DNA of 64,000 bases from Isoetes taiwanensis (lineage: Eukaryota > Streptophyta > Lycopodiopsida > Isoetales > Isoetaceae), in assembly GCA_021234155.1 (NCBI GenBank), contig JAJEKV010000025.1:16733094-16797093 (forward strand), given 5' to 3'. Numbering within the stretch: position 1 is the stretch's first letter; each line of letters opens with the position of its first letter. Under the pieces are notes generated by a model that had not been told where the DNA came from, did no database searches, and was given only the letters and a program-made list of their open reading frames with translations. Shown here piece after piece: positions 34,346 to 47,825 of the stretch. A program made the position numbers and the translations under genes.

Positions 34346-34732
34346 CCAGCCAAAATTCCTTAATCATTTCCTAACGATTCGTTGCTGAGGTGGACATGTG
34401 AGTACATGAAGGCGTGAAAAAAATGACGGGTGGTTACACCCACCAGCACTAAAATTAAGCAAAAGCAGAGGTGCTTTAAGTGGGCTAAAAACCCTGCTAT
34501 AAGCATCTTTTGATACCCACCAGCATACTTTTACCCGTTTGAAGCCTGCAAATGGGCGATGGATTCTGATGTAGGTTCACTGATATTTGAAACTGCTTTT
34601 GAGATATCAAAATTAATCAGGTCATGATACCCATGCATAAGCTTACCTTGGACCACTTAAATAGAGTTACCATTGCATCCATTGGAGGTATTGTGATTGA
34701 AGCCCCCAATGTATTTGGAGAAACGTCTCCTT

Positions 34733-34830
34733 CATTAGCCTTATACAGTTCTAGGAAACGGCTTATAAATAGGTTCATTCATTAGCCCGATACAGTTCCA
34801 GAAAACAATTTACAAATAGGTTCATCTTAT
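34733..34830. repeat. Tandem duplication, about 50-bp unit x2
   Basis: cattagccttatacagttc...aaataggttcatt is followed by cattagcccgatacagttc...aaataggttcatc. Confidence 0.7.
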
Positions 34831-36649
34831 TCTTGCAATATGTGGTTAGATCCATAGTTTGTGAGCATACTTTCCTTTACTCATTGTCGTGGTTGGGTGG
34901 ATTGAAGTGTCATATCTTCATATCCCATTTGAACCAACTCTGCCTATTGCTTGTAACAGTTTCCCTGCTTCTAGGCTTACCAAAATGCTACAGGCACATA
35001 AGATGCCAATAATGGTAACATCATCTGGCTTTAGACCCATTTTCGTGCTCAGTATTAAACTGATTAAGAAAGCCCTTTTTATTTTTTGTAATAAGTTGGC
35101 ACAGTTAATATTAGGTGTATGGAAAGCATCCCCTTTGTAGTTCTATTGTTTGATTTGGAGTACCGAAGTAGCAGACTATCGTGAAGGGCTAAGACGCACA
35201 ATATTTTTTGACATCTCTCTTTGTTTAATGAACATTTCTTTTAACTTACACCTTGTGCATATCAAACTATCAATATTGTTGATATACTATGACACATGTT
35301 TGTTCAATGTTTTTTCTCTCGGGCCTAGGCCTATTATTGTTCTAATACAATAATTATTCATAAATGTCTAGTTGGCAAAAGTACTATGCCATCTGTTAAA
35401 ACAATAGTTGGCAACCCATCGATGGGTTGCACCATACCTTGCGTCGGATCAGCCATGGCTCTAAACCTTGCTCTGATACCAAACAGTCACAGCCTACAGA
35501 AAGTAGGTCCGATCGCGCTACCTAGAACTCTTAGAGTTCCCCTCAACCATGAGCTCCCAGAGCTCCCCATGCACGACTTCTACTGATCCCCAGGATCAGC
35601 CTGAAGCCTAGCTTCAGAAGTTCTAACACGAGAACTTGATACTGCAGTAGCAGTATTGCTCAAAGAGCAGTCACAAACGCTCCAAGAACGGAGTGACCTT
35701 ACAAGCAGCACCAAAATATGGCGTTGCTCAGAACAGGTTGAATTGATTCCCAATCAATTAGTAATGGATCAAAACCTCCAGCAGCAAAAGATCAAGCAGC
35801 TAAGGAAAGCGGAATGCTCGCTGGCAAACAATTGAATATAGTGAAATCATTGGAGTAAATGGCTAATTTCACGTGTGCATCTACACTTTCACTTACCATC
35901 TACTTGCGACCTACATGGCTTCTAAACTAGCACGTACTTTAGCAATTGCTCAACATATATGATGTCTGTTATATTTAATATTTACTTTATCTTCTTGCAT
36001 CTTTTCCAAACATTTTAAGACATCTTTCCCAAGCATCTTAAGACGAAAGAGCATTTCTTGGAGCATATCTTGAGATTTTTGCAAAGAAGATATGAAAGCA
36101 TACAGGCATTGCAACATATATTTTTCTTTATATCAGTTTAATAATACCATTAGTATTCTCTTTAATAACTATAGGTTAAACCTCTTTTTTTGTTGTATGT
36201 ATTTATGAAGTCAATGCACCATAAATATATGTTTGTTAAAGCTAAGCGCTTGCCTCTTCGGACTACAAAATTACAATTGTTTTACAATCCAACAACATGG
36301 AGACCATTCCAAGAACCCTTCCAATTACAAATCTTGCATACGAAAAACAAGCCCATGCAAAACTTGACTTAGTCAAGCTACACAGACTATCCTTACATAC
36401 TAATGTTTAAATCTAGCCTTTCATTATAATGGCTAGCCTAATGCCGATAAGATGTTCTATTCGAAAAAATGCCTCCTATATGCTTTCCTAATGAGAAACT
36501 AAATCCGAGCCTAAAACTGCCCAAGCCTATTGTTGTGCCTTTTTGCTAGTTTTTCTCTTTCAAAATACAAAGAAAATAGTTTTTAAAGCATAGCACAAGC
36601 ACCATGTTGCCGACACAAAAAGTGTCCCTCATCTTTGTGCTTAGACCCT
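34831..36649. other. Gene-poor; LTR-retroelement primer binding site on the minus strand
   Basis: At 35470-35481 the minus strand reads TGGTATCAGAGC, the usual primer binding site complementary to initiator tRNA-Met. A 5' LTR would lie to its right (35482 onward), but I could not define its ends and no retroelement coding sequence is seen to the left. Confidence 0.5.
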
Positions 36650-38341
36650 TAACTCCCTGTATGGTATATTACTCATTTCTTGCATCTCTAACTCATTTGA
36701 AGGACATAGTTTCAAACTAAATTTTTGACCAAAGGTGTACTCACAGCTTTGCATTTAGCCAAAATAATTCTATTCAATATACATTAAATATTCTCTTTAT
36801 GTGTCAAGGTTAATGTCCCTTTGGTTCTTTCCCCAGCCACTTTGATCCCTAAAAATTTCTTGAGCATGCCTAAGTCCGTCATCTCAAACCTATCACTCAA
36901 AATAGTTTTACATTTGTTCATGCATTCCATTTTATTTGAAACCATGATATAATCGTCAATGCTCTTTCAAATAATTGTCAATGCACAAGTACCACTGTCT
37001 GGGAGATTGTCTTAGCCTATACACAGCTCTCTTGAGCGTCCACACTTTATCCTTTTCCAATTCAAGACCCTGGGCATGTTTCATATAAACTTTCTCTTCT
37101 AATTTAGCATTTAAAAATGTTGTTTTCACATCCATATGATGTACTTTAAAACTATTTGCATTTGCATATGCTAGCAATGTCCTTATGCTCGTAAGCTTTA
37201 CTAAAGGGGAAAAAGTATCATCAAAATCAGTACCCTTTCTTTGTGTAAATCCTTTAGCCACTAATCTTGCCGTATACTTTTTGGATCCATCACTTCCTTT
37301 CCTAAGTTTGTAGATCCATTTGCTTTAAATGATGTTTTTTCCATTGGGCATGTCCACCAATTCATAAGTACTTGTCCTCTTAAAGGAGCTAATCTCGTCC
37401 TTCATTGCATGCTTCCATGTGTCTGCATTTTTACCATTCATTGCGTCTTCATATGATTTTGAAACCTCAGGTTCCATTATAGCTAGCACATTCAATATTT
37501 TTTCTTCTTCCAATCTTTTGTTCCTTTCCCCTTCTTGTCTACCAAACTTGGTAGTGCCAAAATCAATTCTCCTTTTTAAATTTTCAACTTCCGTTGCTAT
37601 ATGCTTGAGCAGATGGTTCAGCCTCCAAATCCATCTCATCATGTTGCATGTCATGTTCTTCTTGGCCTAAATCACTATTGCCTGCATCTTCAAATCAGCT
37701 GCAACACGACTATTTTCCTCATGTTCTTTGGTCACTTCATGATCATTTTATGTCATGTACTTCAGCCCACCATCAAGTATAGCTCAAGACTTAAACTATT
37801 CTATTCTATTCTTATATAAAATGCTCTCGTTCTGCTAATAAGTATTTTCCTTTGTGCAACAAGATCAAACAGCTTGTATGCCTAGGATACCTTATCGTAT
37901 CCAACTAAAAGACATCTAATGGCTCTGTCATCCAACTTCCTTATCAACTCTTCTGGAATATGTACAGATGCAACACATCCGTAGACTTTAAACCTATCAT
38001 AGGTAATCTCTCTTCCATTCCACACTTCTTCTGCCAATTTACCATTTAGACTTGCCAATGGTTATATTTTGTACATATACAGCAATATGAACTGCTTCTT
38101 CCCACAAATAACAATGTTGTTGCTCCTTCTTCCTCCAGTTGTTGCTATTGTAGCAGAAGAACCTTCACCTTGACGAGCATTTACTATATTGCTCCTCAAC
38201 TTCACCAACAAATTCCCAAGGGCCTTCAGTCTCTAGAACATCTTTGATCCTGTTTTTTCAAGCTTAAAAACCTGCCTCACCTTCAAAAACATTAACCCCC
38301 AAGCTTGCTCCTAATCTGGTTGCCATTGCTCTGATACCAAT
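36650..38341 (-). mobile_element. Ty1/copia relic on the minus strand
   Basis: A primer binding site TGGTATCAGAGC (38339-38328) is followed on the minus strand by a gag start (MATRLGASLGVNVF, then RIKDVLETEGPWEFV, 38327-38150). Then come an integrase C-terminal piece (about 38000-37860; VYGCVASVHIPEELIRKLD) and the Glu-rich spacer and RT N-terminus (37654-37325). RT follows (37261-36660): GTDFDDTFSPLVKL, HHMDVKTTFLNA, AVYRLRQSPRQWY, then FEMTDLGMLKKFLGI. Most of gag, protease and the integrase core are deleted. The bases at 38341-38342 (tg) would be the CA end of the 5' LTR. Confidence 0.75.
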
Positions 38342-40218
38342 GAAATTTTTTTGAGCTAGAATCAAAATGAACTAGACTATCTTAGAGTTCAAAAATATAA
38401 TTTCCCTTCGTTGAATTTAAGTTATAGCAAGTGGTTTTATTTTGGATAGACACAATGGTCACAGTTGCAGATACTTTTCAATATCTTGATTCCAAAACCT
38501 CTAACTCATATAGACATTGTAGCAACAAAAGTAACAATATGGTAATGGGATATTGACGACCTCAGTTTTGACTTAGAATTACTCAAGGGAACTTCATATA
38601 ACTGCTCCGAAATGAATCCCCCTGATAAATATGTGACTCGACTTCTGCTTTTGTCTGATCCTGTGAAAGACCCGATCTGTTTTGTGTTTTTCATATCCTA
38701 TCGGCCCGCGAAATATCTCTATATCTATGAATAATTTATATTTTGTCTCAACCGACCATCCATTCCTTCATTTATGTTCTATACAATTAATCTGAATTTG
38801 CTCTTAGGTCTTCAACCATTGTATACTCTAAGGTCTTCAACAAGCTGTTGCACTGCGTACTCTAAGCTTTCCAACTTGTGAATGCTTATCATGAACATAA
38901 ACATTACCCAGATAATTTTCAGAAGTCTTCGATGAGCATGACACTATCCAGCTGCTTATGTTAATGTATATTATCATATAGATCGAAATATGGATCTTCA
39001 AAGAGGGGATTAAATTGCTAAAATATTTTGTAGTTCTATGGCAAGTACTACTAGTGCTTGTGCATATGCCTATGCTTTGTCTATGCCTTGAGGAAAGGGA
39101 GGAAATGTATTGATAAAGACTCTGTGCCTTTCATTAGATCGAGAATTAGTTCTTTGCAGAGTATGGCTGATGGGAACTTGGTGGTAATGGTGGTGATAAT
39201 AGTGGCAAGCCAATAAGCTTTGAGATTCAATCGCCATTCGCATGGAATAAAAATGATCTTGCATGTTTTAAATAACTTATTCCTTTTGATGAGATGAAGA
39301 AATTGGAGAAACCAGTGGAGCAAGAACAAATTCTTTGTTATTACTGTCTATGAAAGCGTGGTGTAGTTGAGTATGGGCAATGCGAATTGCACAGAAAAAT
39401 GAAGGGGAAAGATGGATGTCCATCTTGCCTAGATTTTACTTGCTTGCAGCAATAAAGAAGTAGACATCTCTGCTATATCAATACTTCCCAATATATAGTA
39501 TGTCTTTGCACTTCAATTTGCCATAGCTAGTGCAAGGACATCCAAAGCCATTCTATGATGCTATAGATACCGCTTTAGCCGTGTTTATTTGCCACAGCCT
39601 AACCGCCATAGCCCTCTTCACTCATTTGTCCCCTCGTCGGAAGAGCCAACTACACACTCTTTAATATTTGGGGGTAATTCGCTGGGTGGGTGAACCAATG
39701 GGGTGAGTAAGGCCGGCCACATGTCATTTTGATTTGAAGAAGGAGATGGCAGCCTCCAATTGGCAGCAGAGGGCAGTTTGGGGTGTTCCAACTCCGAGCC
39801 TCCAATTTTTGCTTTATTAAGCTCAGACTTGGGGAGCCTCTCCTCCATTGCCAGATTGGGGAGGTTGCGGGCGTGGAGGCTTCCAATATTTTGTGCATGT
39901 GGTTACTTTTAGTTATCTCTTTCAAAGAAATTAGGGTCTTTTCTACATATTCCATGACCTCATGCAACCATCAAGAGCTAATGCTCCCTTAATGCAAGAC
40001 CAACGTGCATCAAACGAAGCACCAAACCTAGCGCTCCTGTAATGCAAGTCCGACGTGTTGCCAAATGAAGCCTGCTCAGTTTACGCCACACGACACTAAG
40101 AGACTTTCAATTCAAGCCATTCGATTAACATATCCAATAACATATTCTATTATTCTGCCTTCCTAACATGCAACTTACCTCTAGTTATGAGTCTCTTGGA
40201 AGTCTTTATCTCTTACAT
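38342..40218. other. No gene seen; probably copia LTR remnant at its left edge
   Basis: The first few hundred bases should contain the 5' LTR of the minus-strand copia, but its outer end could not be placed. The open frames at 39618-39992 on both strands lack any motif. Confidence 0.3.
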
Positions 40219-40360
40219 AGATTAAATTATATTGTTATTGTTCATTCAAATTGTTCAGCCAACGCAAAAGCACTTCAAAGCCCTAACCGATTAAATTATA
40301 AGCCATCGTTATTGTTCATTCAAATTGTTCAGCCAACGCAGCAACACTTCAACACCCTAA
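40219..40360. repeat. Tandem duplication, about 70-bp unit x2
   Basis: gattaaattat...gttattgttcattcaaattg...cagccaacgca...ccctaac occurs at 40219 and again at 40289. Confidence 0.75.
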
Positions 40361-41556
40361 CGTAATATACTGTCTTTTTTCATCAATTTTATAGGGCATA
40401 AAACTTTTGCCACTATTTGCGGAGCGATGGCGCTAATCCCCTGCTCTATTTCTTGCTGTTTCTCCTGTCACATAATCGTACTGCAATCGGAATGCTTCTG
40501 CAATCGAACTGCAAACAGACTTCTGCAATGCGACTTCTGCTTTGGTTAACCAGAAGCATCGAAATAGCCTTAGAATGAAATTGACTTTGGTAAGTGGCTG
40601 CATAATAGCTTTAATCCCTCAGATTGAGGCTTCTGAAACACTTGTATGTTCAATATTTACAGTCCGTTTTTTGAGAGATCTATTACAGTCCCTATTTGCT
40701 GTGTACAGGTGGATCTACCTCTTTTTTTACCAAACCCCTTGCCATATTTTCTTCCCATATTTTCTGGGAATGGCGGATGTTCCCATATTTTCTGGGAATG
40801 GCGCAGCTATCCTTCAGAAACTTTATATGAATGTGACAAGAACGTCTCCATTTGATCTTGAAGGTCGCCTAAGAGCTGTCATAGCGTCTCAGCCATAGAC
40901 CCTGTCTGACATAGCTTCTCCGCCATAGCCGCTCAAAGATATTTCTTAGATGTCACGTGGCAAATTATTACTGGACATAATTTTAGCAAACGATTATTAC
41001 GTTCTGTAATTGCCACGAGTCGGCATTCTACCAATAAAGGACACCGGCGGCGTCATCAAACTCAGCGGAGCACTCGCAGCTCTGCCGCTCGTGCACTGCC
41101 TCGTTTGGCGGAGCCGGCCTTTTTCATATGTTATATCGCTATTTGCTGCTCTAGTGCATTGCCAGCCATGCAGGAATATTCCCTCGGATATTCCCTCTAG
41201 GTGAACTGCAGCCGTCCACCTCACTGGGAGATGGGGTCAAACGCTTATGTGGCCCTATTCTTAAGGGCGTTTGACCACCATTGAAAACCAAATTTAATAC
41301 ACATTGACTCCAAAATAGAGTCAAGCTATATTCATGGTGCAATCCCCTAATGATAGGGACATGCCATAGATAGGCAGCTAGGGAGACGCTTAACAGCCAT
41401 GCCAGAATCCAGTTCAAGAATTCCTTTGCAGCCTGCGCCTTCAAGATTGCATTGCCACTGTTGTAAGTCTTATACAAGCCTTCAAGACTGCATTTCCACT
41501 GCTCTCAGCCGAGATGCCAATGCCAAAAGTCGCCATCTGCAAGTACAAGCAAGAAA
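40361..41556. other. No gene seen
   Basis: Short direct repeat at 40755-40802 (ttcccatattttctgggaat twice). No supported ORF. Confidence 0.35.
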
Positions 41557-41607
41557 CAGGCTGGGGGATTCGAACCCCCTGCGCATTGCGCAGCTCCAAG
41601 TAGCCTG
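41557..41607 (-). other. tRNA-like two-arm structure with perfect B-box
   Basis: The minus strand folds as a 6-bp acceptor-like stem (CAGGCT with AGCCTG), a small hairpin (TGCGCAATGCGCA) and a T-arm GGGGGTTCGAATCCCCC holding the B-box GGTTCGAATCC. D-arm and anticodon arm are missing, so it is not a normal tRNA. It may be a tRNA-derived SINE head, a decayed tRNA or a chance fold. Confidence 0.35.
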
Positions 41608-42573
41608 CCCGCCCTTAAAGGGCAGGGGCTATGCAAGCACACTATGATTGTCCCCTTAGTTTTTTAGTCCACAAGCAAGCAATGCAAGCCACAAAATCGC
41701 ATAAATCTGCTTTCCATCATTCAATTAGAGAGCGTTTTCTTTTTCCTTCCAATTACAATACAATTTTTACAATTCCTTTTTTTCTTAAATGTAACGCATA
41801 TAGATGCCCAGCTCCAAGCTCTATCCACTTCAAAAGATTTCTGAGTTGCATATCTTACCGTGTTAGTTTTTATTAGAAAAGTTGATCATTGTGCAACCTG
41901 TAAGCAAGAAACTTGTAAATGTACCGCGTAACTTCAGTGAGTAATTCCCTGTGCAAGCAAAATCTGTAAGCAGTGCCTGTGCAACCAACTAGTCTCTTGC
42001 TGCTTCTCATTCGCCGAAGGAAAGCAAGCCTCCCCTGCATAACAAGCAAATTTCTCACAAATAAACAAGAAACCCTTACCTTCAAGATATGGCGATGCAG
42101 CTCTCGAATAAAGAAGAGCAATCTACATATCTACTTCCGGCTTCTACAACAATCCTCCAACGCATCACAGCTTCCAAATCGCGCCAAAAACACCTTTTAC
42201 TTTCGAGCTTCTGCATCGGACCCACGAAACCTTTGCCCACATCTGCGAAACTCCACAATCTCCCGCAAAACGTAACCTACTAAATCTAACCTAACTACTG
42301 AATCTAACCCAATGAACAAGAGTAGAGATCGTGAAGGTTCTTTTAGGCCCCATTTATGTACACATTTTTCTACAATACACCCCCATTAACCATTCAAACC
42401 TTATGTTATAAACATACGGTTTCATCAACTAGCAAACCTTAACAAGAGAAATGCTCCTTCTCATGGCAATTTCTCGGCGCATAAAGCCGAACCAATCTAA
42501 AATTACCTAATACCTAACCCTAGAATTTTCATCGCCAAAGCGTCCTTGCTGCCCTAGGTTTCTCCGGTTCACG
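41608..42573. promoter_or_regulatory. Upstream region of the L44 gene
   Basis: No ORF is supported. A telo-box-like taaccctag (near 42524) and pyrimidine-rich sequence just before the start codon are typical of plant ribosomal-protein promoters and leaders. The transcription start is not determined. Confidence 0.35.
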
Positions 42574-43179
<606 letters not shown>

Positions 43180-46100
43180 AACGTTTCAAGTTTATCAACT
43201 TTATGCTCTTCTCAGAGCTCTCAGTGTGTACATCATTTTTGGCTATTATGGTGTAATAAAGTATTAGAACTTGCATTTGTTTCCCGGTGAATGGATCCTT
43301 GTGTATGGTTGACAGTATTTAGAATTCAATATTTTTATCCACATTTGCCGTAAATGCCTCCACATTTGCAAACATCCATGCAAACACAGTTGCAACTGAG
43401 CCAAATTCTGAATTTACAAAATATTAACTGCTAAGGAACGCTTGTCTAACAATTTTTCCGACGTTTAACTGCTGAGAAAGTGCATCTGAGATTAAGAAAC
43501 AAGGCATAACATTATTTCAATGGCACGACCAAAAGCAAGAGGTATGGATTAATTGGAAAATTTGCTTGTAGGAGGATTCTTGGATATATGGAATTTTTTC
43601 TTGTGACAGATACAGAATGAAACTCTCTTGAAAACATGTTTGCTTGGCCAATGAAAAAATTATGTGATTATGAGCCAGAACCCCAGAATGGTTCTGGTTT
43701 GGGGTCCAGATTCTTCCATTCTGGGCTTTCTGATTGGATTGATATTAGAGGTATGCTTGATGCTGTAGAGGATCCCAGGTACTTATATTTTTCTAGTTGT
43801 GTTTTAGCAATGGATATGCAATAGATGCTCTATTTTTGTTGGAGATGTGTTGATTCTAATGCATGATCATGTAGTGAAGCAGGTTCTTTTAAGTGTGCCA
43901 TGGTATTTCAGCGGGTCTGTTAAGCTCATTTAGTATGACTTGACGGACTAGTTCATGTGTGTATCAATCCAAATCCACATGGCCATTTTTTCTGAACAGA
44001 TTCCTTTTGTTTGTGAAATGGGTGGGTTAGATTTCTTTTTTTTGTTTTCTCACAGATTTGGCATGTTTGATGCAGATTGATATGGTGTTACAAGGTCTCT
44101 GTTCGCGATATGGGCAATTGAGCAGAGATAGCACCCAAGAATTTGAAGGCATTCATGCTCTTGTCAAAGAATTGACTCTCAAGTCAAGTTCTGTTGCTCG
44201 TTTTTTTAATATTGCATGTTCTACTTTTCATTAGATCTTGAGTTCTAACTCACTGTGATCTTGATGCAGATCTGGTTTCATCTCATATATGCCTCAAGAT
44301 GGGCTCTTTTTCAGGCTCAAGCATTGATTTAGTCGTGGGATCTTGGAATCAGAACAAAATGTATGCACAAATACTTTGTTGAGAACCATGCTGCCAAGTC
44401 TGCGTTTTTCATCTGAGATGTGCTGATCTGGTGATGCGAATGAGCCAAGTATTAAGTAATGTCTTTTTCCTGTTATGTCACCAAGGTTTACTTGAGCATT
44501 TTTTGTGTCAATTGCAAAGACAACCTTTTGTCGAGTGCCTCACTACTCGTTCTTTCCTGTCTCAACCTAGCCTTCTGCCATTGCATAACAAAATATTCTT
44601 TCCTATAATCTTCATATAGATGTGTAGATTACCAACATTACTTAGAATATGCGTCCTTTGATGTGTCAATATATATCCAAACTACTTGTTATATCTTGTT
44701 TTTGCAAAGCATAATGGAGCTTAACAGCTGAAAAAGCACAAGAGAAGTTAATTCTAGTCATCATTTTAGAGGTTTGGTGCTCAAGATCATCTAAGGGATA
44801 ACTAGCAGGCTTGGTTAAAAAGCGCTCCCCCAAAGTCGGCACACTTAATTATGATGGTTGTTGAGCTGTTAGGTAGGTAATCATGAAGAAGATTGTCTAT
44901 GAAGCCACGCCGTGAAGCAAGATTGGCCCAGATCAGACTAAAATTCTGGTCATGTTGCAAGCATTTTGAGTATCTTCATAGAATGACATCGACCCGAGCC
45001 ATCAGATTGGCATTCTGAAGAGGGACGAGCCATCTACATAAGGTATGTCATTTCATTTGGACAGCTATAAGCATCTTCTCACAGCAACACTTTAATCCTT
45101 TTACTTTTACAGTAGTTTCAAAGAATTGTAATTAGTCCAAGTGAAAGAACCAATATCCCAACATTATGCAACCCACACAAATCATTTTTATATATACAAG
45201 AAATTTATCGCGGCGGCCAACATTTCTCTTTCTCGACTCCCTTTGCTTAGGAAAGTGAGTCAGAGGGGAATGCTTGAATCTCTATTCCAATGAGCCAGTG
45301 CAAAGAAGCTTCTACTGGTAACTTGGTTACATCTAAATTGAGGTTCTTTATACAATAGAGAGCCAAGGTTTTTAGCTTCGTTTAAGTGGTAACGGAGTCT
45401 TTTTATCAATCCCTTAGGACCCTGGAGCATGGTTGTAGATGAAGAAACTTGGCCCTCAGTCATGGACGATATCAGCATTCTGTGTGCTCATGGACGATAT
45501 CAGCATTTTGTGTGCTGTATCCGTGCACTATATTTTCGGCAATGTTGAAAGCTGCATATAATTCTTTGAAACCATGAGGTGACATGCCATCAGACGCGTC
45601 ATGGAGGGAGAAGGCAATTGCTCTTTCAACTCTAATCGCTATTTTTCTAAAACACAAAAGAGATAGGAGCCGTTGATTTTAACCATTGAACTTTAATATT
45701 GAAAATCATGGCCGTACATATTGCAGCAGCGAAAAAAAAAAAAGAGAAAATGGCAGGGAAAGCAGTAGGCACGGCCACATGATGGTTTTCTTTACCCCCT
45801 CCATGTACGTTTCCCCATACGGGAGAGGAGGGGGCCTCCAACAAAAAGGAGAGGGCCTCCAAAAATCTTAAGGAAATTATAAGGAGGGGGGGCTAAAAGG
45901 AGGGGTACACAAATGTGACCTCCGCATTTAAGTGGGGGGCCTCCACCCCTAAATTTGAAAAGGGTGAAGGGGGTAGTGAGCGAACTTGCAACAATTGCGA
46001 GGAAAGGAACCCCTTCATACAACTTGGCAACAAGCAGATCAAAGACCAATGCTTGGCCCTCCACCTTCAGATGTCACTGAAATAACAAAATTATGGAAGA

Positions 46101-47100
46101 AAATAGAAGGTATGGCAATGGATTATTAGATGTGCTGCTCAATGCGCATTGTCTAATTTGTCGTTTCTGTCAAACTTGCAAAGCAGACTCCTTTGAAGCA
46201 AGGTCTCGAAGCAGAAGCAGAGTCTGTCAGATGGGGCTGCAAAGGAAGAAGCCGTGGAAGACAACTCAATAATGAACTGGCTAAAATTTGAGGGAATCCT
46301 GCCCACATGGTTTGCATTATGCAATGCGTTGATTCCTCCTTTACTTTCCATCTTTACTTTGCATCCCTGCTCTGCCATATGTGGAAGCAAACTAACAGAT
46401 TGAAGGGCTTTGAAGAAACAAAATCAAGCACACATGGCATGGTCTTAGGTCCATCCTGTAAGCAAAATTTTGAATTCAAGCGATTAACAGAAGTCTTAAG
46501 AAAAGAAGTTTAAGAAAAGAAGGGAGGGTCGCCTTGCTGGAGAGTCGCCTTCTTTTCTCTTTCCTCTGCACTCTGGCTCCATCTGTAGATTTAACTTATT
46601 GTCGCTCCACATTACTGTGAGATTTGTGCACATTGAATCATCTGCCTTTTGGAGCATCGTCTGACCACCCCTTTGCTTTTTTGCTGCAAGATCTTGAAAA
46701 ATATAAAGGATGCTTCAAAGGGTTGAATCATTCTTGAAGGCTTAGGGTTTCAAGATCATCGTAAAACAGTATTTCTTTTGGCATTGAAGATCCTAGCATC
46801 GATATTTGGCAAAATGGAAATCCTCTGTTTAAGCCAAGGCGGCTTCCAACCTAAAGAATACACATATCGGATTGATCCAGAAATCACCGAAGAAAATCCA
46901 GAAACAGCAAGACCGAGATCCATGTCCGCACTGCATCCTACTGCCAGATAATACTAATTTGCTGCTTGATTTTTATATGTTAAAATCTCTAAATAAACTT
47001 AAAACAGCTAAAAACTTTGGATGTGCATTTCCAGCAATCTACCCGGCAAGAATCTAGATCACTTTGGCGCTACATCGAATACACAGGCAGAAATTTCACT
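43180..47100. other. Gene-poor stretch
   Basis: Scattered short open pieces on both strands (for example 43636-43824 plus and 45657-45472 minus) show no recognised motif and no consistent splice chain. A small tandem duplication (catggacgatatcagcatt) lies at about 45461 and 45490. Poly-A runs occur at 45733-45744. An unrecognised decayed gene cannot be excluded. Confidence 0.3.
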
Positions 47101-47260
47101 GTGAGAAATTTCTACATTCTAAGCAGAAACTGATGCCATATAAACAGAGGCCCTCGACACAAACTGCTAGCCCCAGAAGTGTGAGAAATTTCTACATTCT
47201 AAGCAGAAACTGATGCCATATAAACAGAGGCCCTCGACACAAACTGCTAGCCCCAGAAGC
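47101..47260. repeat. Perfect tandem duplication, 80-bp unit x2
   Basis: 47101-47180 and 47181-47260 both begin gtgagaaatttctacattc and are identical for 79 bases; only the last base differs. Near-identity implies a recent event. Confidence 0.9.
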
Positions 47261-47580
47261 CGGAGCTTTAGAAAGCCAGGCTGTCGCCAGCCTTAGCATT
47301 TTAACGGAGTAGATGGTCTCTGAGAACTCGTGGCATGTGAAGAGAGAAAAAGATTGCGGCACAGAAAAATTAGGAAGGAACAAAAACAAAAATGAAAAAT
47401 TTCAAACTGCATTACATATGTAGAGATAGACAAAATATATATATTTAACCACATAGAATGGCATACTTATGAAACAGCTATCATCAGATCTGACAGATCA
47501 TCAACAAAGGCAATATCGTCATGGCTTAACCAATGGCAGATCTTGCCTAGGTTTGATGTTAAGGAAGGTGAAAGCATCCG

Positions 47581-47825
47581 GATTGGGCGCCCGCCGAATT
47601 TGTTTTACATTTCTTGCACAGGGGAGAATATGGATGCTTGTATTCTGCGCTCTTCCGAATTGGATGCTGTGCACGTCGCACACCGGCCAAGCCAAATTGG
47701 GCGCCCGCCCGCCCAATTTGTCTTCCATTTTTTGCACAGGGGAACACATGAGAGCTAGTATTGGGCGGTCGCCTGAATTGCATGATGTGCAGGTCGCTCT
47801 GCAGACTAGCAAGATTGGGCGGCCC
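47581..47825. repeat. GC-rich tandem repeat, about 115-bp unit, 2.1 copies
   Basis: Units start gattgggcgcccgcc (47581), attgggcgcccgcc (47695) and gattgggcggccc (47813, partial). Each contains cattt-ttgcacagggg and a gatg-tgtgca-gtcgc block. Long open frames here on both strands come from the repeat composition. Confidence 0.75.
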
